From Aquarana catesbeiana (Eukaryota > Chordata > Amphibia > Anura > Ranidae): a stretch of DNA of 64,000 bases. Positions 11,340-22,502 of this stretch are shown in pieces. The number at the start of each line of letters is the position of its first letter. Positions within the stretch are counted from its first letter, which is position 1. A program made the translations under genes and the position numbers. Below the pieces are notes generated by a model. The model searched no databases. It was not told the DNA's origin and saw only the letters and a program-made list of their open reading frames with translations. Location: NCBI RefSeq assembly GCF_042186555.1, contig NC_133326.1, positions 437,780,846-437,844,845 of the forward strand, written 5' to 3'.

Positions 11340-11985
11340 GCCTGCACTGATGGGCACTGATGAGGCGGCACTGATGAGCACAGATGGGCACTGAGGTGGC
11401 ACAGAGGGGCACTGGTGAGGTGGAAGAGATGTGCACTGATGAGGTGGAACAGATGTGGAACAGATGTGCACTGATGAGGTGGAACAGATGTGCACTGATG
11501 AGGTGGAACAGATGTGCAGATGTGCACTGATGAGGTGGCACAGGTGGGCACTGATGAGGTGGAACAGATGTGCACTGAGGCGGCACAGGTGGGCACTGAT
11601 GAGGTGGAACAGATGTGCACTGAGATGGCACAGATGTGCACTGATGAGGTAGCACAGAGGTGCACTGATGAGGTGGCACAGCTGGGCACTGATGGGACGG
11701 CACAGATGGGCACTGATGAGGTGGCACAGATGGGCACTGATGAGGCGGCACAGATGGGCACTGATGAGGCAGCACAGATGGGCACTGATGAGGCAGCACA
11801 GATGGGCACTAATGAGGCAGCACAGATGGGCACTGATGAGGCAGCACAGGTGGGAACTGATGAGGCGACACAGGTGGGCACTGATTGTGCAGATGGACAC
11901 TGATCACCGCTGAGCAGACAGGTGGGCACCGATTGGCACAGGTGGGCACCGATTGGCACAGGTGGGCACTGTACTGATGGGCACT
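11340..11985. repeat. 24-bp minisatellite upstream of transposase 1
   Basis: About 25 units of a 24-bp motif built on GGCACTGATGAGG and GGCACAGATG. Because 24 is a multiple of 3, all frames stay open. On the minus strand one frame encodes repeats of LISAHLCC and runs without a stop into the transposase ATG. The array lies in the 5' region of piggyBac element 1, so it is not host satellite. Confidence 0.9.
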
Positions 11986-12328
11986 GTATAAACGTTATTG
12001 AAAACTCACAGATCGCTGACAGTTTCTCTCTCTCCTCACACGCTGTCTCTGTGTGAGGAGAGAGAGCCGGCAATGAGAGATGATCTCAAATGTTTACATT
12101 TGAGATCATCGCTCATTGGCCATGGCGATCGCGCTGTAAATGGCCGCTGTGATTGGCCATTTACAGCGATCTGTGATTGGCTGTGTCCAAGGGACACGGC
12201 CAACACAGAATTTCCCCATTGCGCGCTCGTGAGTGCGCACGGGGAGCGAGGAAAGGTGAGGCCGTCATTTGACGGCCTCCCGGGAATTGACATCCGCACT
12301 GTAGCCGTCATTCGGCTACGGCGGTTAA

Positions 12329-12721
12329 ACTACCCTGAACTCATTCAATGTTATCCTATGTGACCATGTACACAGTCTCGTTTATTGCTGTTTTTAGGCA
12401 ATTGCGTTTAGCAGCGTTTCTTTGAAAGTTAAAAATGGGTTCAGACGCCAAAGATTTCCACGTTTCAGACGCCAAACGCGGCTAAACGGGTTTTCGTTTA
12501 TAAGCGTTTTTAAAGGTGCCCTATTTTTTTTTACATTAAGAATCTCAAAAATTATGGCAAATGATGAAAAACCATTAAAAAAATATTTTAAAAAATTGTA
12601 ATTGCTTGTAATAATTTATAGACCATTTATATACCCTAATGAGCCCTTGATCCAATCCAATACACCACTAGCTTTGCTGTTATCGGAAGTATAATTGGAA
12701 TTTTACCCATATGTTGTTAGA
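12329..12721. other. Right subterminal part of the TTA-target element
   Basis: Holds GCGTTTAGCAGCGTTT and AACGCGGCTAAACGGG motifs that recur inverted near 14.4 kb, then plain A/T-rich sequence. No gene. Confidence 0.6.
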
Positions 12722-14285
12722 TTTGAACAAGCAACTTGTGGCAAGTGGACAATCCGCAACGTGTGGCTGGTGACGTGGCAAATGACAATCTACAACTTGT
12801 GACAGGTGACGTAGAAAGTGGACAATCTGCAACTTGTGGCAGGTGACGTGGCAAATGTCAATCCGCAACTTGTGGCAGGTGACGTGGCAAGTGGACAATC
12901 CACAACTTGTGGCAGGTGACGTGGCAAATGACAATCCACAACCTGTGGCAGGTGACGTGGCAAATGGACAATCCACAACTTGTGGCAGGTGACGTGGCAA
13001 ATGACAATCCGCAACTTACGGCAGGTGACGTGGCAAATGGACAATCCACAACTTGTGGCAGGTGACGTGGCAAATGACAATCCGCAGCTTGTGGCAGATG
13101 ACATGGCAATTGACAATCTGCAATTTGTGGCAGGTGAAGTGGCAAATGACAGTCTGCAACTTGTGGTAGGTGACTTGGCAAATGACAATCCGCAACTCGT
13201 GGCAGGTGATGTGGCAAGTGGACAATCCACAACTTGTGGCAGGTGACGTGGCAAGTGGACAATCCGCAACGTGTGGCAAGTGACAATCCGTAACTTGTGA
13301 CAGGTGACGTGGAAAGTGGACAATCTGCAACTTGTGGCAGGTGACGTGGCAAATGTCAATCCGCAACTTGTGGCAGGTGACGTGGCAAATGACAATCCAC
13401 AACCTGTGGCAGGTGACGTGGCAAATGGACAATCCACAACTTGTGGCAGGTGATGTGGCAAATGACAATCTGCAACTTGTGGCAGGTGACGTGGTAAATG
13501 GACAATCCACAACTTGTGGCAGGTGACGTGGCAAATGACAATCCGCTACTTGTGGCAGGTGACATGGCAATTGACAATCTGCAATTTGTGGCAGGTGAAG
13601 TGGCAAATGACAGTCCGCAACTTGTGGTAGGTGACGTGGCAAATGACAATCCGCAACTCGTGGCAGGTGATGTGGCAAGTGGACAATCCACAACTTGTGG
13701 CAGGTGACGTGGCAAGTGGACAATCCGCAACGTGTGGCAAATGACAATCCGTAACTTGTGACAGGTGACGTGGAAAGTGGACAATCTGCAACTTGTGGCA
13801 GGTGACATGGCAAATGTCAATCCGCAACTTGTGGCAGGTGACGTGGCAAGTGGACAATCCACAACTTGTGGCAGGTGACGTGGCAAATGACAATCCACAA
13901 CCTGTGGCAGGTGACGTGGCAAATGGACAATCCACAACTTGTGGCAGGTGACGTGGCAAATGACAATCCGCAACTTGTGGCAGGTGACGTGGCAAATGGA
14001 CAATCCACAACTTGTGGCAGGTGACGTGGCAAATGACAATCCGCAACTTGTGGCAGGTGACATGGCAATTGATAATCTGCAATTTGTGGCAGGTGAAGTG
14101 GCAAATGACAGTCCGCAACTTGTGGTAGGTGACGTGACAAATGACAATCCGCAACTCGTGGCAGGTGATGTTGCAAGTGGACAATCCACAACTTGTGGCA
14201 GGTGACGTGGCAAGTGGACAATTCGCAACGTGTGGCAAGTGACAATCCGTAACTTGTGGCAGGCGACGTGGCAAGTGACACGCTA
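12722..14285. repeat. 36/37-bp minisatellite with ~0.5-kb higher-order repeat
   Basis: More than 40 units of a 36- or 37-bp motif containing CAACTTGTGGCAGGTGACGT. The units are not random. A marker unit, GTAACTTGTGACAGGTGACG or a close variant, recurs at about 12793, 13291, 13752 and 14250. These are superperiods of 498, 461 and 498 bp, the middle one being one 37-bp unit shorter. About 25 units keep TGACGTGG exactly. Long open frames on both strands follow from unit length and do not indicate a gene. Confidence 0.9.
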
Positions 14286-14546
14286 AATACAAGTACACTG
14301 CTGCTCTCTCAGCTGCTGCTACTCACTCTGGTCTCATAAAATGGCTGAAATATTTAAATAATACTGTTTTTTTAGCTTGGGGAGGGTCTTATGATGTTAA
14401 ACGCTTCTAGACGCAAACACGGTAAAACGCGGCTAAATGCGGCATGCAAACGCAGCTAAACAGGCATTTTAAACGCCGGTTTCAAGGTGTCAAAAAAAAA
14501 TCGTTCAGAGGACTTTGCCTCAGAGTCCTGTGTACATGGAGCCTTA

Positions 14547-16252
14547 CTCTTAACATTATGTCATCTATTGTTCAGTCAGCATATAGGTCAGGAATATGTA
14601 TGTAAATTACACTTCAGCATACAGAGTATGGTGGTTAGGGGTATGTACATTTTACATTACATGCTCCAGACCTCTGCACTCTGTATACTGTAGTATTTTC
14701 TATAACCCTGACTTGAGCATACGCAGTGTGCAAAATTCAGTTGTTAGAAGTATTCAACACACAGCACTTGAATACACCATTATGTACAGAGTGCAGTGCT
14801 GAACAGTGCTCTGCCAGCACCCATACATCCATTCTGCAAGCAGATATATTTACCCCACCCCAAGCAGAAATTTCCATCCCTTCCTACAAACAAACTTCTC
14901 TGGTTTAAATAATTAAGCTTTTTGCATGCAACCTACAGTGTCCTTGTGTCATGTGCACATTCAGGATTAGATAAAACACACTCTGTAGAATGATGTAAAT
15001 AGAGATGGGAAAAGTGATGTGACATTAAGATGCAGGAATGCAGTGTTTGTATATCTACCTTGTTCATAATGTTTTGCCCAAGGCAAGCTGCAGATTACCT
15101 TTACTTATTAGGAAGACAGAATAGCCCACGAAGTATATGATAAATGGGTTCAGAAATGGAATTCAAAAATCCACGTAAATATAAAACCCAAACAACATAA
15201 TTTCTGAGAATATCACTGGTTATAAAGACATTTGATGTCAATATGCATTGTATACTTGCCAAGACTGCCGAATTGCTGGGTCAGATTTGTCTCTAGATTA
15301 GTCTAATTTAACCATGCAAGCTCTAATTTTTTCTACTTTTAGGATAACTACTTGCTGACCAGCGTGTCCCACAAACCTGGGCAATTCAAAATAACATATG
15401 ATGATAAAAATGTGTTTGTGCAAAGTTACCTTCAATGAAAACCACAGGCCAAAACAATCAGTAGATTGAAAAACATAATAGGCAAGGTTGATTAAGCCCT
15501 TGAGCGTCCATCTAGTTTCTTTAATCTTTTTAGTGCTACCTCTGGAAGTATTACAGTGCAGCAGTATTGGGATGTGAAAGAAGTGATTTGTGGGCACATA
15601 GACAACTCAGCAGCTAAGGAGTTGAGCTGTGGGGTGGACGGAGCCTGATACTGTAGCGCTAGTTCTCTGTCAGGTCTGCCTTCTCTTAGATTTACTTTGA
15701 ACAGAGTCTGATGGGGACGATGAGACGCTAGTTCCCCATCAAGTCTGCCTCCCTTGTAAATGAAAGTGGGTGGCAGTGGGCCGGCCAGTGGGCTGAGAGC
15801 GCAGGCAAACATGCCTTGCTCCTTACTGCACTTACTTACATGGCTCTACCCTCAGCACTCTAGCTTGTTGCAACTTAGTCTTAAAGTAGTATGCAACCCT
15901 CATTTTAAAAGCAGATTCTGTCTGTGCACGCCAGTGGTGACTGGAGGAGAGCAATCTCCAATGTGCATATGCCGTCAGAACTCTCCATCACAGCAGGTGG
16001 GTGGATTGTAGGTTCTTTTTCGCTCCAGCCACCAGTGCATGGGATAGCGCTAGCAATGGGACCACCGCAAAAACAGAACTGCAGACAAGGAAAAAAATAA
16101 AAGATTCTGGGCTGAGTTGGAAGGACTCCAACCAGCATGGGTTGTGAAAGAAGCTTAGATGTACATGTTGTTATATATTGTTAGTTTTTATTATTGGGGT
16201 TTTATAGCATTTTAATTACCTCCAGTTTCCTTATATATGAACAGGCTGTAAT
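14547..16252. other. Intron sequence without recognised features
   Basis: About 1.7 kb of mixed composition. There is a G/C-richer patch at 15600-16140, but no motif, repeat family or exon that I can name. Confidence 0.5.
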
Positions 16253-17167
16253 TACTGTATTCATTGGCGTATAACACTTTTTCACCATGAAAATCGGGTG
16301 CAAATAGCATGTGCATGTTATACTCCAATACTTCAATTTTAGCTGCCTCGGAGGGGACAAGGAGGGGGCGGGACGAGCGCCATCAAATTACATACAGTGA
16401 GAATCTCCTGTTTACTTGGTGGCCTCTGTAATAGGAAGTCCCGTCTCCTGGGCCACCATTGGACCACTGTTCTGTCTATCATAGGAGATTCTTACTGTAT
16501 GTAATCTGTCGACGGTTGTCCTGTCCCCTCTAGGCTGCAGATGGGCATCGATCAGGCTGCACTGATGGCATTGGTGAGGCTGCTGCATTGAAGGCAATGG
16601 TGAGGCTGTTGCATTGAAGGCAATGGTGAGGCTGTTGCATTGAAGGCAATGGTGAGGCTGCTGCATTGAAGGGAATGGTGAGGCTGCTGCATTGATGGCA
16701 ATGGTGAGGCTGCTGCATTGATGGCAATGGCAAGGCTGCTGCATTGATGGCAATGGCAAGGCTGCTGCATTGATGGCAATGGCAAGGCTGCTGCATTGAT
16801 GGCAATGGCGAGGCTGCTGCATTGAAAGCAATGGTGACACTGCTGCATTGATGGCAATGGCAAGGCTGCTGCATTGATGGCAATGATGAAGCTGCATTGA
16901 TGGCAATGGCGAGGCTGCTGCATTGATGACAATGGCGAGGCTGCTGTATTGATGGCAATGATGAGGCTGCATTGATGGCAATGGCGAGGCTGCAGATGGG
17001 CATTGATCAGGCTGCATTGATGGCAGTGGTGAGGCTGCAAATGGGCACTGACCCTTATTTTGCTTCAAAGTTCCTTATTTAAAATAAAGTTTTATAAATA
17101 AAGTTTTTTTTCCTGAAACTTCCCTCTTAAAATGAATGTGCGTGTTATACACCGATAAATCCGGTAT
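16253..17167. mobile_element. Non-autonomous DNA element with an internal minisatellite
   Basis: The left end TACTGTATTCATTGGCGTAT and the right end, read inward as TACCGGATTTATCGGTGTAT, are imperfect inverted repeats, each followed by AACAC. The interior is largely a 26-bp minisatellite. No transposase. Superfamily not assigned, because the target duplication could be TA alone. Confidence 0.6.
16536..17047. repeat. 26-bp minisatellite
   Basis: About 19 units based on GCTGCTGCATTGATGGCAAT followed by GG(C/T)(A/G)AG, with a few units shortened (for example around 16890 and 16970). The three minus-strand frames each encode the same 26-residue peptide repeat in rotation, so the overlapping open frames are by-products. 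Confidence 0.9.
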
Positions 17168-19328
17168 TTTTGAATTTGTGGTTGCTGTAGCGTCACATTG
17201 TGAAAGTGGTACAAATAAGAACTACCTCTTAATGGAACTGTTGCAAGGCTTTAATACATTAGGCCGGAGACTTTCTAATGTGCCTATAGCATCAGTAAAG
17301 TGTCACAATAGGATGCAGTAAGGAAAATACTTTGGATACCATAAGGGCACCTATACCAGCATGTTAATATCATTCTTGAGCTGCGTTAACTATGCATGCC
17401 ATGTGAGTAAAAACAAATTGGACTAAAAAAATGTTCACTTTACAAGGGAATTCTCCCCAGAGCTTAGTGAATGTGGTGAAATTTTACTTTGCAAAGAATA
17501 CCCACAGAGATAAAAAAACAAAATTTTTGCTTGCACATGATTGGAAGTCAGGACAGTCTAATTTGTCTTCAGTAATTCTACCCCGATGTCTTCAGGTGAT
17601 CTGAATAGTTTACCCAGTTACCTTTCCCAGGGAAGGTATATAAAGGGGAGGTTAGGACAGGCATATTGCACCAAAAGTATTGAAGCCAGTGGCCAGGACG
17701 GGTCTAGGTAGTTTTTTCTTAATGCAATTAGGTAGAAATCTCTAATAACGCTTGCTGAAATCTTTGCAGTACATAGGGGTGGCAAATTTTTTTGCATCCT
17801 AAATCTGCCCCAATTTATGCCACTGATTACTTTTATACTGGACATGTTCACTGCTGAGTTCTTGGCTCTCTCTGTTTTTCCACCTAATCATTAGGTCACT
17901 TTACATGGCTGAACTGATTTCTGGAGAAAATGAATGTTGGCATGATAATACTGTAACATTAATTTCTCAAACTGCTGCCTGAGCTTGTGATTCACCCCAC
18001 CACTGCCTGCTTGACCTTTTTCATGAATGCTCTTACCTTCAGTACCAGAATAACTGTTCATGGGACTATTCTTTGCAAGTTGTGTGCAAACATATGAATC
18101 TCTCATTTCCAGCCCTAATAGATGGCAGTTGGCAAACAAATGAATTTTACCAGCTGTACCATTTATCAGCAGGTGTAATGAAGTAGTGCCATGCATGTCA
18201 TTTTTTCCTCTGTAGCTTGAGATTAGGCTTACAGCACATTTACTTCACATAACATTACTAACATGTGAGCAATAAAGAAGATATTTTTTATGGTTCTTAG
18301 AAAAGACTTAGAGATTCATAGTGGCTCATAATACTGAACAGTCAGATGCTGAGCTCTGGTTATGGCTCAGTCAGAGAATCCACAGAGGAGTGATCCAGAT
18401 AAATAATTAGGTTTTATTTGTAAAGGAAGGAAAATAATTTTAATGAAAAAACAACTCACTTTTTAAAAACCTTGGTACCAAAAGATTAGTTTGATTGCAT
18501 CATCATTTCCGTTTTTATCCTATCGGGCAACGTAAACTGCATGTTACATATAAAGAAACAACGCTTTCAAAAATAATTTATATATTATTGGGTGGAGAGT
18601 GATTGGAGAAACTTTTATATATTTTGCTTGTCTCTGGAAATGTTTTGTGAGAAACTGAAGCTTCTCTAGCAACCCACTTCATCTCTGATTCTACCTAAAA
18701 CTGGTCTTGAACAGTAGATGGTGACAGCATTTTCTGGATTTAGATATACATTCTCATAGCACACAAATGTACATTTCTTGGATGCATCAGTCACTAATAG
18801 ATTGCCCATCTAGGTAAACACATCACATTCACCTGATGTCTGTGGATTATGTCTATGTTTTGGGTAATTATAAAATTTTCTAAAAGACCTCTGATGTCTC
18901 AATAAAGTGAATGTCAAAATGGTTACATATATTGGACTTGTCCCCTATGTGATAGAAATAACATCCAAGCACTTAACCCCCCCCCCCCAAAAAAAAAAAG
19001 TAAGCTACTCCACGTGCACTCCAATATCAGGGCGTATACGCACAAAAATATTGTGCATTGTACATGTGTTACATATCTCCACGCACGCCAGAGTTGGTTT
19101 AATAATTCTATAGACATTTTTCCTGGTTAACGCTAAGTTGATATCCTGTAGGGGCTTTCAAATCATCGCTTATGCAAAATTTAGGGTACCAAAGTTGTCA
19201 CAGAAGTTTGACGTTTTAGGGCTTGACATGTTGGGTATCTACTAACTCTGTGCAAAACCATCTTTTTTTTTGCAAAAAAAATGGGCAATATGTCATGTTT
19301 ATATACTAATTCCACAGCGCTGTTACTT
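17168..19328. other. Intron sequence without recognised features
   Basis: About 2.2 kb of A/T-rich sequence. One C-run/A-run (18968-19000) is present. No exon, RNA gene or named repeat. Confidence 0.5.
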
Positions 19329-20074
19329 TAAGGCCCCTTTCACACTTATACGACTTGTCCCATGATTTTGTACAGCAAAATCGTATGACAAGTCATTCTC
19401 CATGATTTTCAATGACTATCATTCATATTGGCACGACTTTAAGTCGTGCCGACTTGAAAGTAGTCCCTGCACTACTTTGGTCCAACTTCCATGCGAGTTG
19501 TACTCCATAGACCTCAATGTTAAACCCTCAAGTAGCATGCAAATCGTACCTGAATAATATAGACACGATTTCAGTACGACTTTGTAAGCACAACACCATG
19601 TACAGTACCTGACCGCGAGATTGTGTTTCTCGGCGACAGGGTACTGTGCATGTCGCGCTGATCGGGAAAGGAAAACTTTTTTTTCCTTTCGCAATGAACG
19701 ACAGGCAGTGCTGACAGCTGTCTGGTATGAATCATGAGGGGGAACGCCGCGCCAAGTTTTAAATGAAAAAAAACGGTGTGGGTTCCCCCCAGGGGCATAC
19801 GAGACCCTTATCTGAGCACGCAGCCCGGCCCACCCCAAAGCACCCCATGTTGATGAGGACAAGGGCCTCTTCCCGACAACCCTGGCCGTTGGTTGTCAGG
19901 GGTCTGCGGGCGGGGGGCTTATCGGAATCCAGGAGCCCCCTTTAATAAGGGGGCCCCCAGATCCCGGCCCCCCACCCTTTGTGAATGAGTATGGGGTACA
20001 TTGTACCCCTACCCATTCACCTAGGGAAAAAAGTGTCAATGAAAAAACAGTACACAGGCTTTTAAAGTAATTTA

Positions 20075-20266
20075 TTAGGCAGCTCCGGGGTCTTCTTCCG
20101 ACTTCGGGGGTCTCTCCGGCGTCTCCTCCCGGTGTCCTGATCTTCTGCCGGCTCCTCTGCTATCTTCTGCCACTCTTTTGCTAGCGGTGGCCCGGACTTC
20201 TGCCTTCTTGTCTTCTTCCCTCTTCTCTTCTTCTGATGTTGACACTATGCTCTCTCCCGCTGGCAT
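20075..20266 (-). CDS. Short E/K/R-rich frame in the left palindrome arm
   Basis: An open frame of 63 residues on the minus strand starting MPAGESIVSTSEEEKREEDK and ending in EEDPGAA. It lies about 30 bp downstream of a CTATATAAG box (minus strand, 20292-20300), and its TAA stop overlaps an AATAAA (20071-20076, minus). The frame is highly charged and low in complexity, with no known domain. The right arm has the same start region (GESVVSTSEEE) without the ATG (ATT instead) and with a TAG further on. So if it is a gene, only this arm could express it. It could equally be non-coding transcript sequence. Confidence 0.25.
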   Translation of the reverse strand: MPAGESIVSTSEEEKREEDKKAEVRATASKRVAEDSRGAGRRSGHREETPERPPKSEEDPGAA

Positions 20267-20291
20267 GCTGTGTGCGAGCCGCGCGATCACT

Positions 20292-20470
20292 TATATAGGT
20301 GGTGACCCCGCCCCCTTATGAGGTCACAGTCCCGGGGCATGCTGGGACTGTGCTGTCATAAGGGGGCGTGGTCAACATCACCCGATGACCACGCCCTCTT
20401 ATGACAGCACAGTCCCAGCATGCCCCGGGACTGTGACCTCATAAGAGAGTGGGGTCACCGCCTATATAAG
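20292..20470. promoter_or_regulatory. Symmetric bidirectional promoter-like centre
   Basis: Two outward-facing TATA boxes, CTATATAAG on plus at 20462-20470 and on minus at 20292-20300, flank a 160-bp palindromic core. The core holds GC-box-like CCGCCCCC and CCACGCCC motifs and TGAGGTCA/TGACCTCA sites. The layout is that of a divergent promoter. Promoter activity is inferred from motifs only. Confidence 0.45.
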
Positions 20471-20717
20471 TGATCGCGCGGCTCGCACACAGCATTCCAG
20501 CAGGAGAGAGCGTCGTGTCAACATCGGAAGAAGAGGGGACAAAACAGCGCAGAAGACCGGGCCCCCGCTAGCAAAAGAGCGGGAGAAGATAGCAGAGGGG
20601 CCCGGCAGAAGAACTGGACACCAGGTGAAGAGGCCGAACAGCGGGAGAAGAGGGCGGAGAGAGCGGAGAAGTTGGAAGAAGACCCCCGAAGTCAGAAGAA
20701 GACCCCCGGAGCTGCCT

Positions 20718-20760
20718 AATAAATTACTTTTAAAACCTGTGTAGTGTTTTTTTATTGACA
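20718..20760 (+). terminator. Polyadenylation-like signal, right arm
   Basis: AATAAA at 20718-20723 is followed 15-30 bp later by GTGTAGTGTTTTTTT, a GT-rich downstream element. The mirror-image signal lies at 20071-20076 on the minus strand. Together they define the outer ends of the two mini-transcription units. Confidence 0.45.
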
Positions 20761-21525
20761 CTTTTTTTCCCTAGGTGAATGGGTAGGGGTACCATGTTAA
20801 AGGGGGCTCCCGGATTCCGATAAGCCCTCCGCCCGCAGACCCCGACAACCAACGGCCAGGGTTGTTGGGAAGAGGCCCTTGTCCTCATCAACATGGGGAC
20901 AAGGTGCTTTGGGATGGGGGGGCCTACAGGGCGCCCCCCTGCCCCAAAGCACCCACCCCCCCAATGTTGAGGGCATGCGGCCTAAGAAGGGCCCGGGGGG
21001 GGGGGGCGCTCGCTCGTCCCCACCCCCTTTCCTGACCGACCGGGATGCGTGCTCGGATAAGGGTCTGGTATGGATTGTGGGGGGACCCCCACGCCGATTT
21101 TTCGGCATGGGGGGTTCCTCTTACAATCCATACCACATCTAAGGGCCTGGTATGCCCCTGCGGGGGAACCCACGCCCGTTTTTTATTTAAAATTTGGCAC
21201 GGAGTTCCCCCTCATGATTCATACCAACTACTGTATATTTTCATTTGTTAATGCCAGAGTTGTGGCAAAGTCGTACAAAGTAGCACTGCTCCCAAATCAC
21301 GGTAAAATAGTGGCAAAATAGCCGCCGTAAAATCGCGCAACTTTGAAGTCGTATAAGTGTGAAAGGGGCCTAAGTGATTATCAATATATTATTTGAACTG
21401 CAGCTGTTCAATAGGGGCCTACAAATTTGGTCCTAATCTAGAAAGAAAGCTAAGAATTTTTTTTTTTCCCAAAAATTTTCGGCCTTTTTTTTTTTTCTTT
21501 GTTAAAAAGTGAAGAACCCAGCAGT

Positions 21526-22502
21526 AACTACTTCCCACCCGGCCACTGCACATAAAACGGCAGGGTGGGCACTTCCTCCTTCTGAGAGGATGTTCCTGAA
21601 CGTCCCTCAGAAGGAGCGGGATCATGCAGTCGCTCGTTCCCGATGCGCTCGTGTCACCCGGACAAGGAGCATCTCGGATTGGCAGGAAGACTCTGTGATT
21701 GTCCCTCCTGATCACATGATGGCTGTGTCCAATCACAGCCATCATGTGATGTAAATAGAGAGCCAGTTGCTAGGCGATCTGCTCTCCTTCTCCTCACACA
21801 GAGCTTGTCAGTCAGGAGGAGAGCGGATCTCTGCAGCCGGCCAGTAATCAGTGTGTATGAGCTGTTTTTTACAGCTTTTTACACACTGATCAATGGGCTA
21901 GTGTCCCCAAAATAGTGTTCCCCACACAGTAAAAACACCTGTCCCACATATGTCCCAGTAAAATCATCTGTCCCAGTGATCATCTGCGCACATCTGTTCG
22001 TGATCACACAAACCAAATTATTATACACTTACATACATTTTGGCCTAAATTTATGAAGGCATTCAATTTTATTGGATTTCTTTTAAAATAATGTTTTTTT
22101 TTTGTTTTTAATTTTCGCTATTTTTTCACCTTTATCACAAAAAATAATAAAAACAAGTGGTGAATAAATACCACCAAAAGAAAGCTTTATTTGTGTGAAC
22201 AAAATGATAAAAATTTAATTTGGGTACAGTGTAGTATGACCACGCAATTGTCATTCAAAGTGCGAGAGCACTGAAAGCTGGAAATTGGTCTGGGATGGAA
22301 GGGGGTGAAAGTGCCCTGTATTGAAGTGGTTAAATACCACCAAAAGAAAGCTCTATTTGTGTGAAGAAAATTATAAAAATTTCACATGGTTACAGTGTTG
22401 CATGACTGCGCAATTGTCATTCAAAGTGTGACAATGCTGAAAGCTGAAAAATGGCTTGGGCAGGAAGGGGGTGAAAGTGCCTTGTATTGAGGTGGTTAAA
22501 CA
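21526..22502. mobile_element. piggyBac-type MITE with duplicated right end
   Basis: The left end ACTACTTCCCACCCGGCC resembles TTAACCACTT-type ends, and the right end is GTATTGAAGTGGTTAA at about 22332. The terminal 166 bp (22168-22332) is repeated in tandem at 22334-22500 with about 15% differences, ending GAGGTGGTTAA. The interior carries the ACCACCAAAAGAAAGCT block shared by the other piggyBac-type repeats here. Confidence 0.65.

Larger units (their letters stand above)
7507..12328 (-). mobile_element. piggyBac element 1, 4.8 kb, degenerate autonomous copy
   Basis: Flanked by TTAA at 7507-7510 and 12325-12328, with ends TTAACCACTTGC (left) and TTAACCGCC (right end read inward). It contains a transposase gene on the minus strand (9559-11330). 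The long 3' region (7.5-9.5 kb) is A/T-rich, then has CCAGGCAGCAGGCAGG-type repeats (8810-9060) and a 70-bp tandem repeat. The 5' region carries a 24-bp minisatellite. The same 3' architecture recurs at 59.5-60.6 kb in piggyBac element 3. Confidence 0.85.
7451..14543. mobile_element. TTA-target DNA element hosting a piggyBac and a minisatellite
   Basis: The outer ends are GGCCCCATGTACACGGGAC at 7451 and its near inverse GTCCTGTGTACATGGAGCC ending at 14543. TTA lies directly outside on both sides (7448-7450, 14544-14546). Both subterminal regions carry AACGCGGCTAAA-type motifs in opposite orientation (around 12405-12500 and 14402-14480). The element's own sequence is 7451-7506 plus 12329-14543; the remainder is the inserted piggyBac. 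A Harbinger-type origin is inferred from the TWA target. Confidence 0.7.
19332..21370. mobile_element. 2.0-kb palindromic TAA-target element with twin mini-genes
   Basis: The ends are GGCCCCTTTCACACTTATAC (left) and its inverse (right), with TAA outside on both sides (19329-19331, 21371-21373). The two halves are inverted copies of about 1 kb that meet near 20380; they differ by substitutions and small indels. Each half contains, from centre outward, a GC-rich promoter-like stretch, CTATATAAG, a short frame rich in E/K/R, an AATAAA overlapping the stop position and a GT-rich tract. No known transposase. A PIF/Harbinger-type origin is inferred from the 3-bp target. Poly-G and pyrimidine tracts make the outer arms G/C-rich compared with the intron. 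Confidence 0.8.

Noticed and set aside
11340..14285. CRISPR-like arrays
   Set aside because: Units are contiguous without unique spacers, the DNA is vertebrate, and no cas genes are present.
12680..14298. Many overlapping long open frames on both strands (up to ~290 codons)
   Set aside because: They arise from a 36-bp repeat unit, give the same peptide in rotated frames and lack any domain; the DNA repeat explains them fully.
16412..17068. Three ~160-220-codon frames rich in H, C, Q, S
   Set aside because: By-product of a 26-bp minisatellite; the three frames encode one rotated 26-residue repeat.
20462..20761. A ~99-residue minus-strand frame in the right palindrome arm
   Set aside because: Antisense shadow of the E/K/R-rich repeat-like sequence; not mirrored as an open frame in the left arm.
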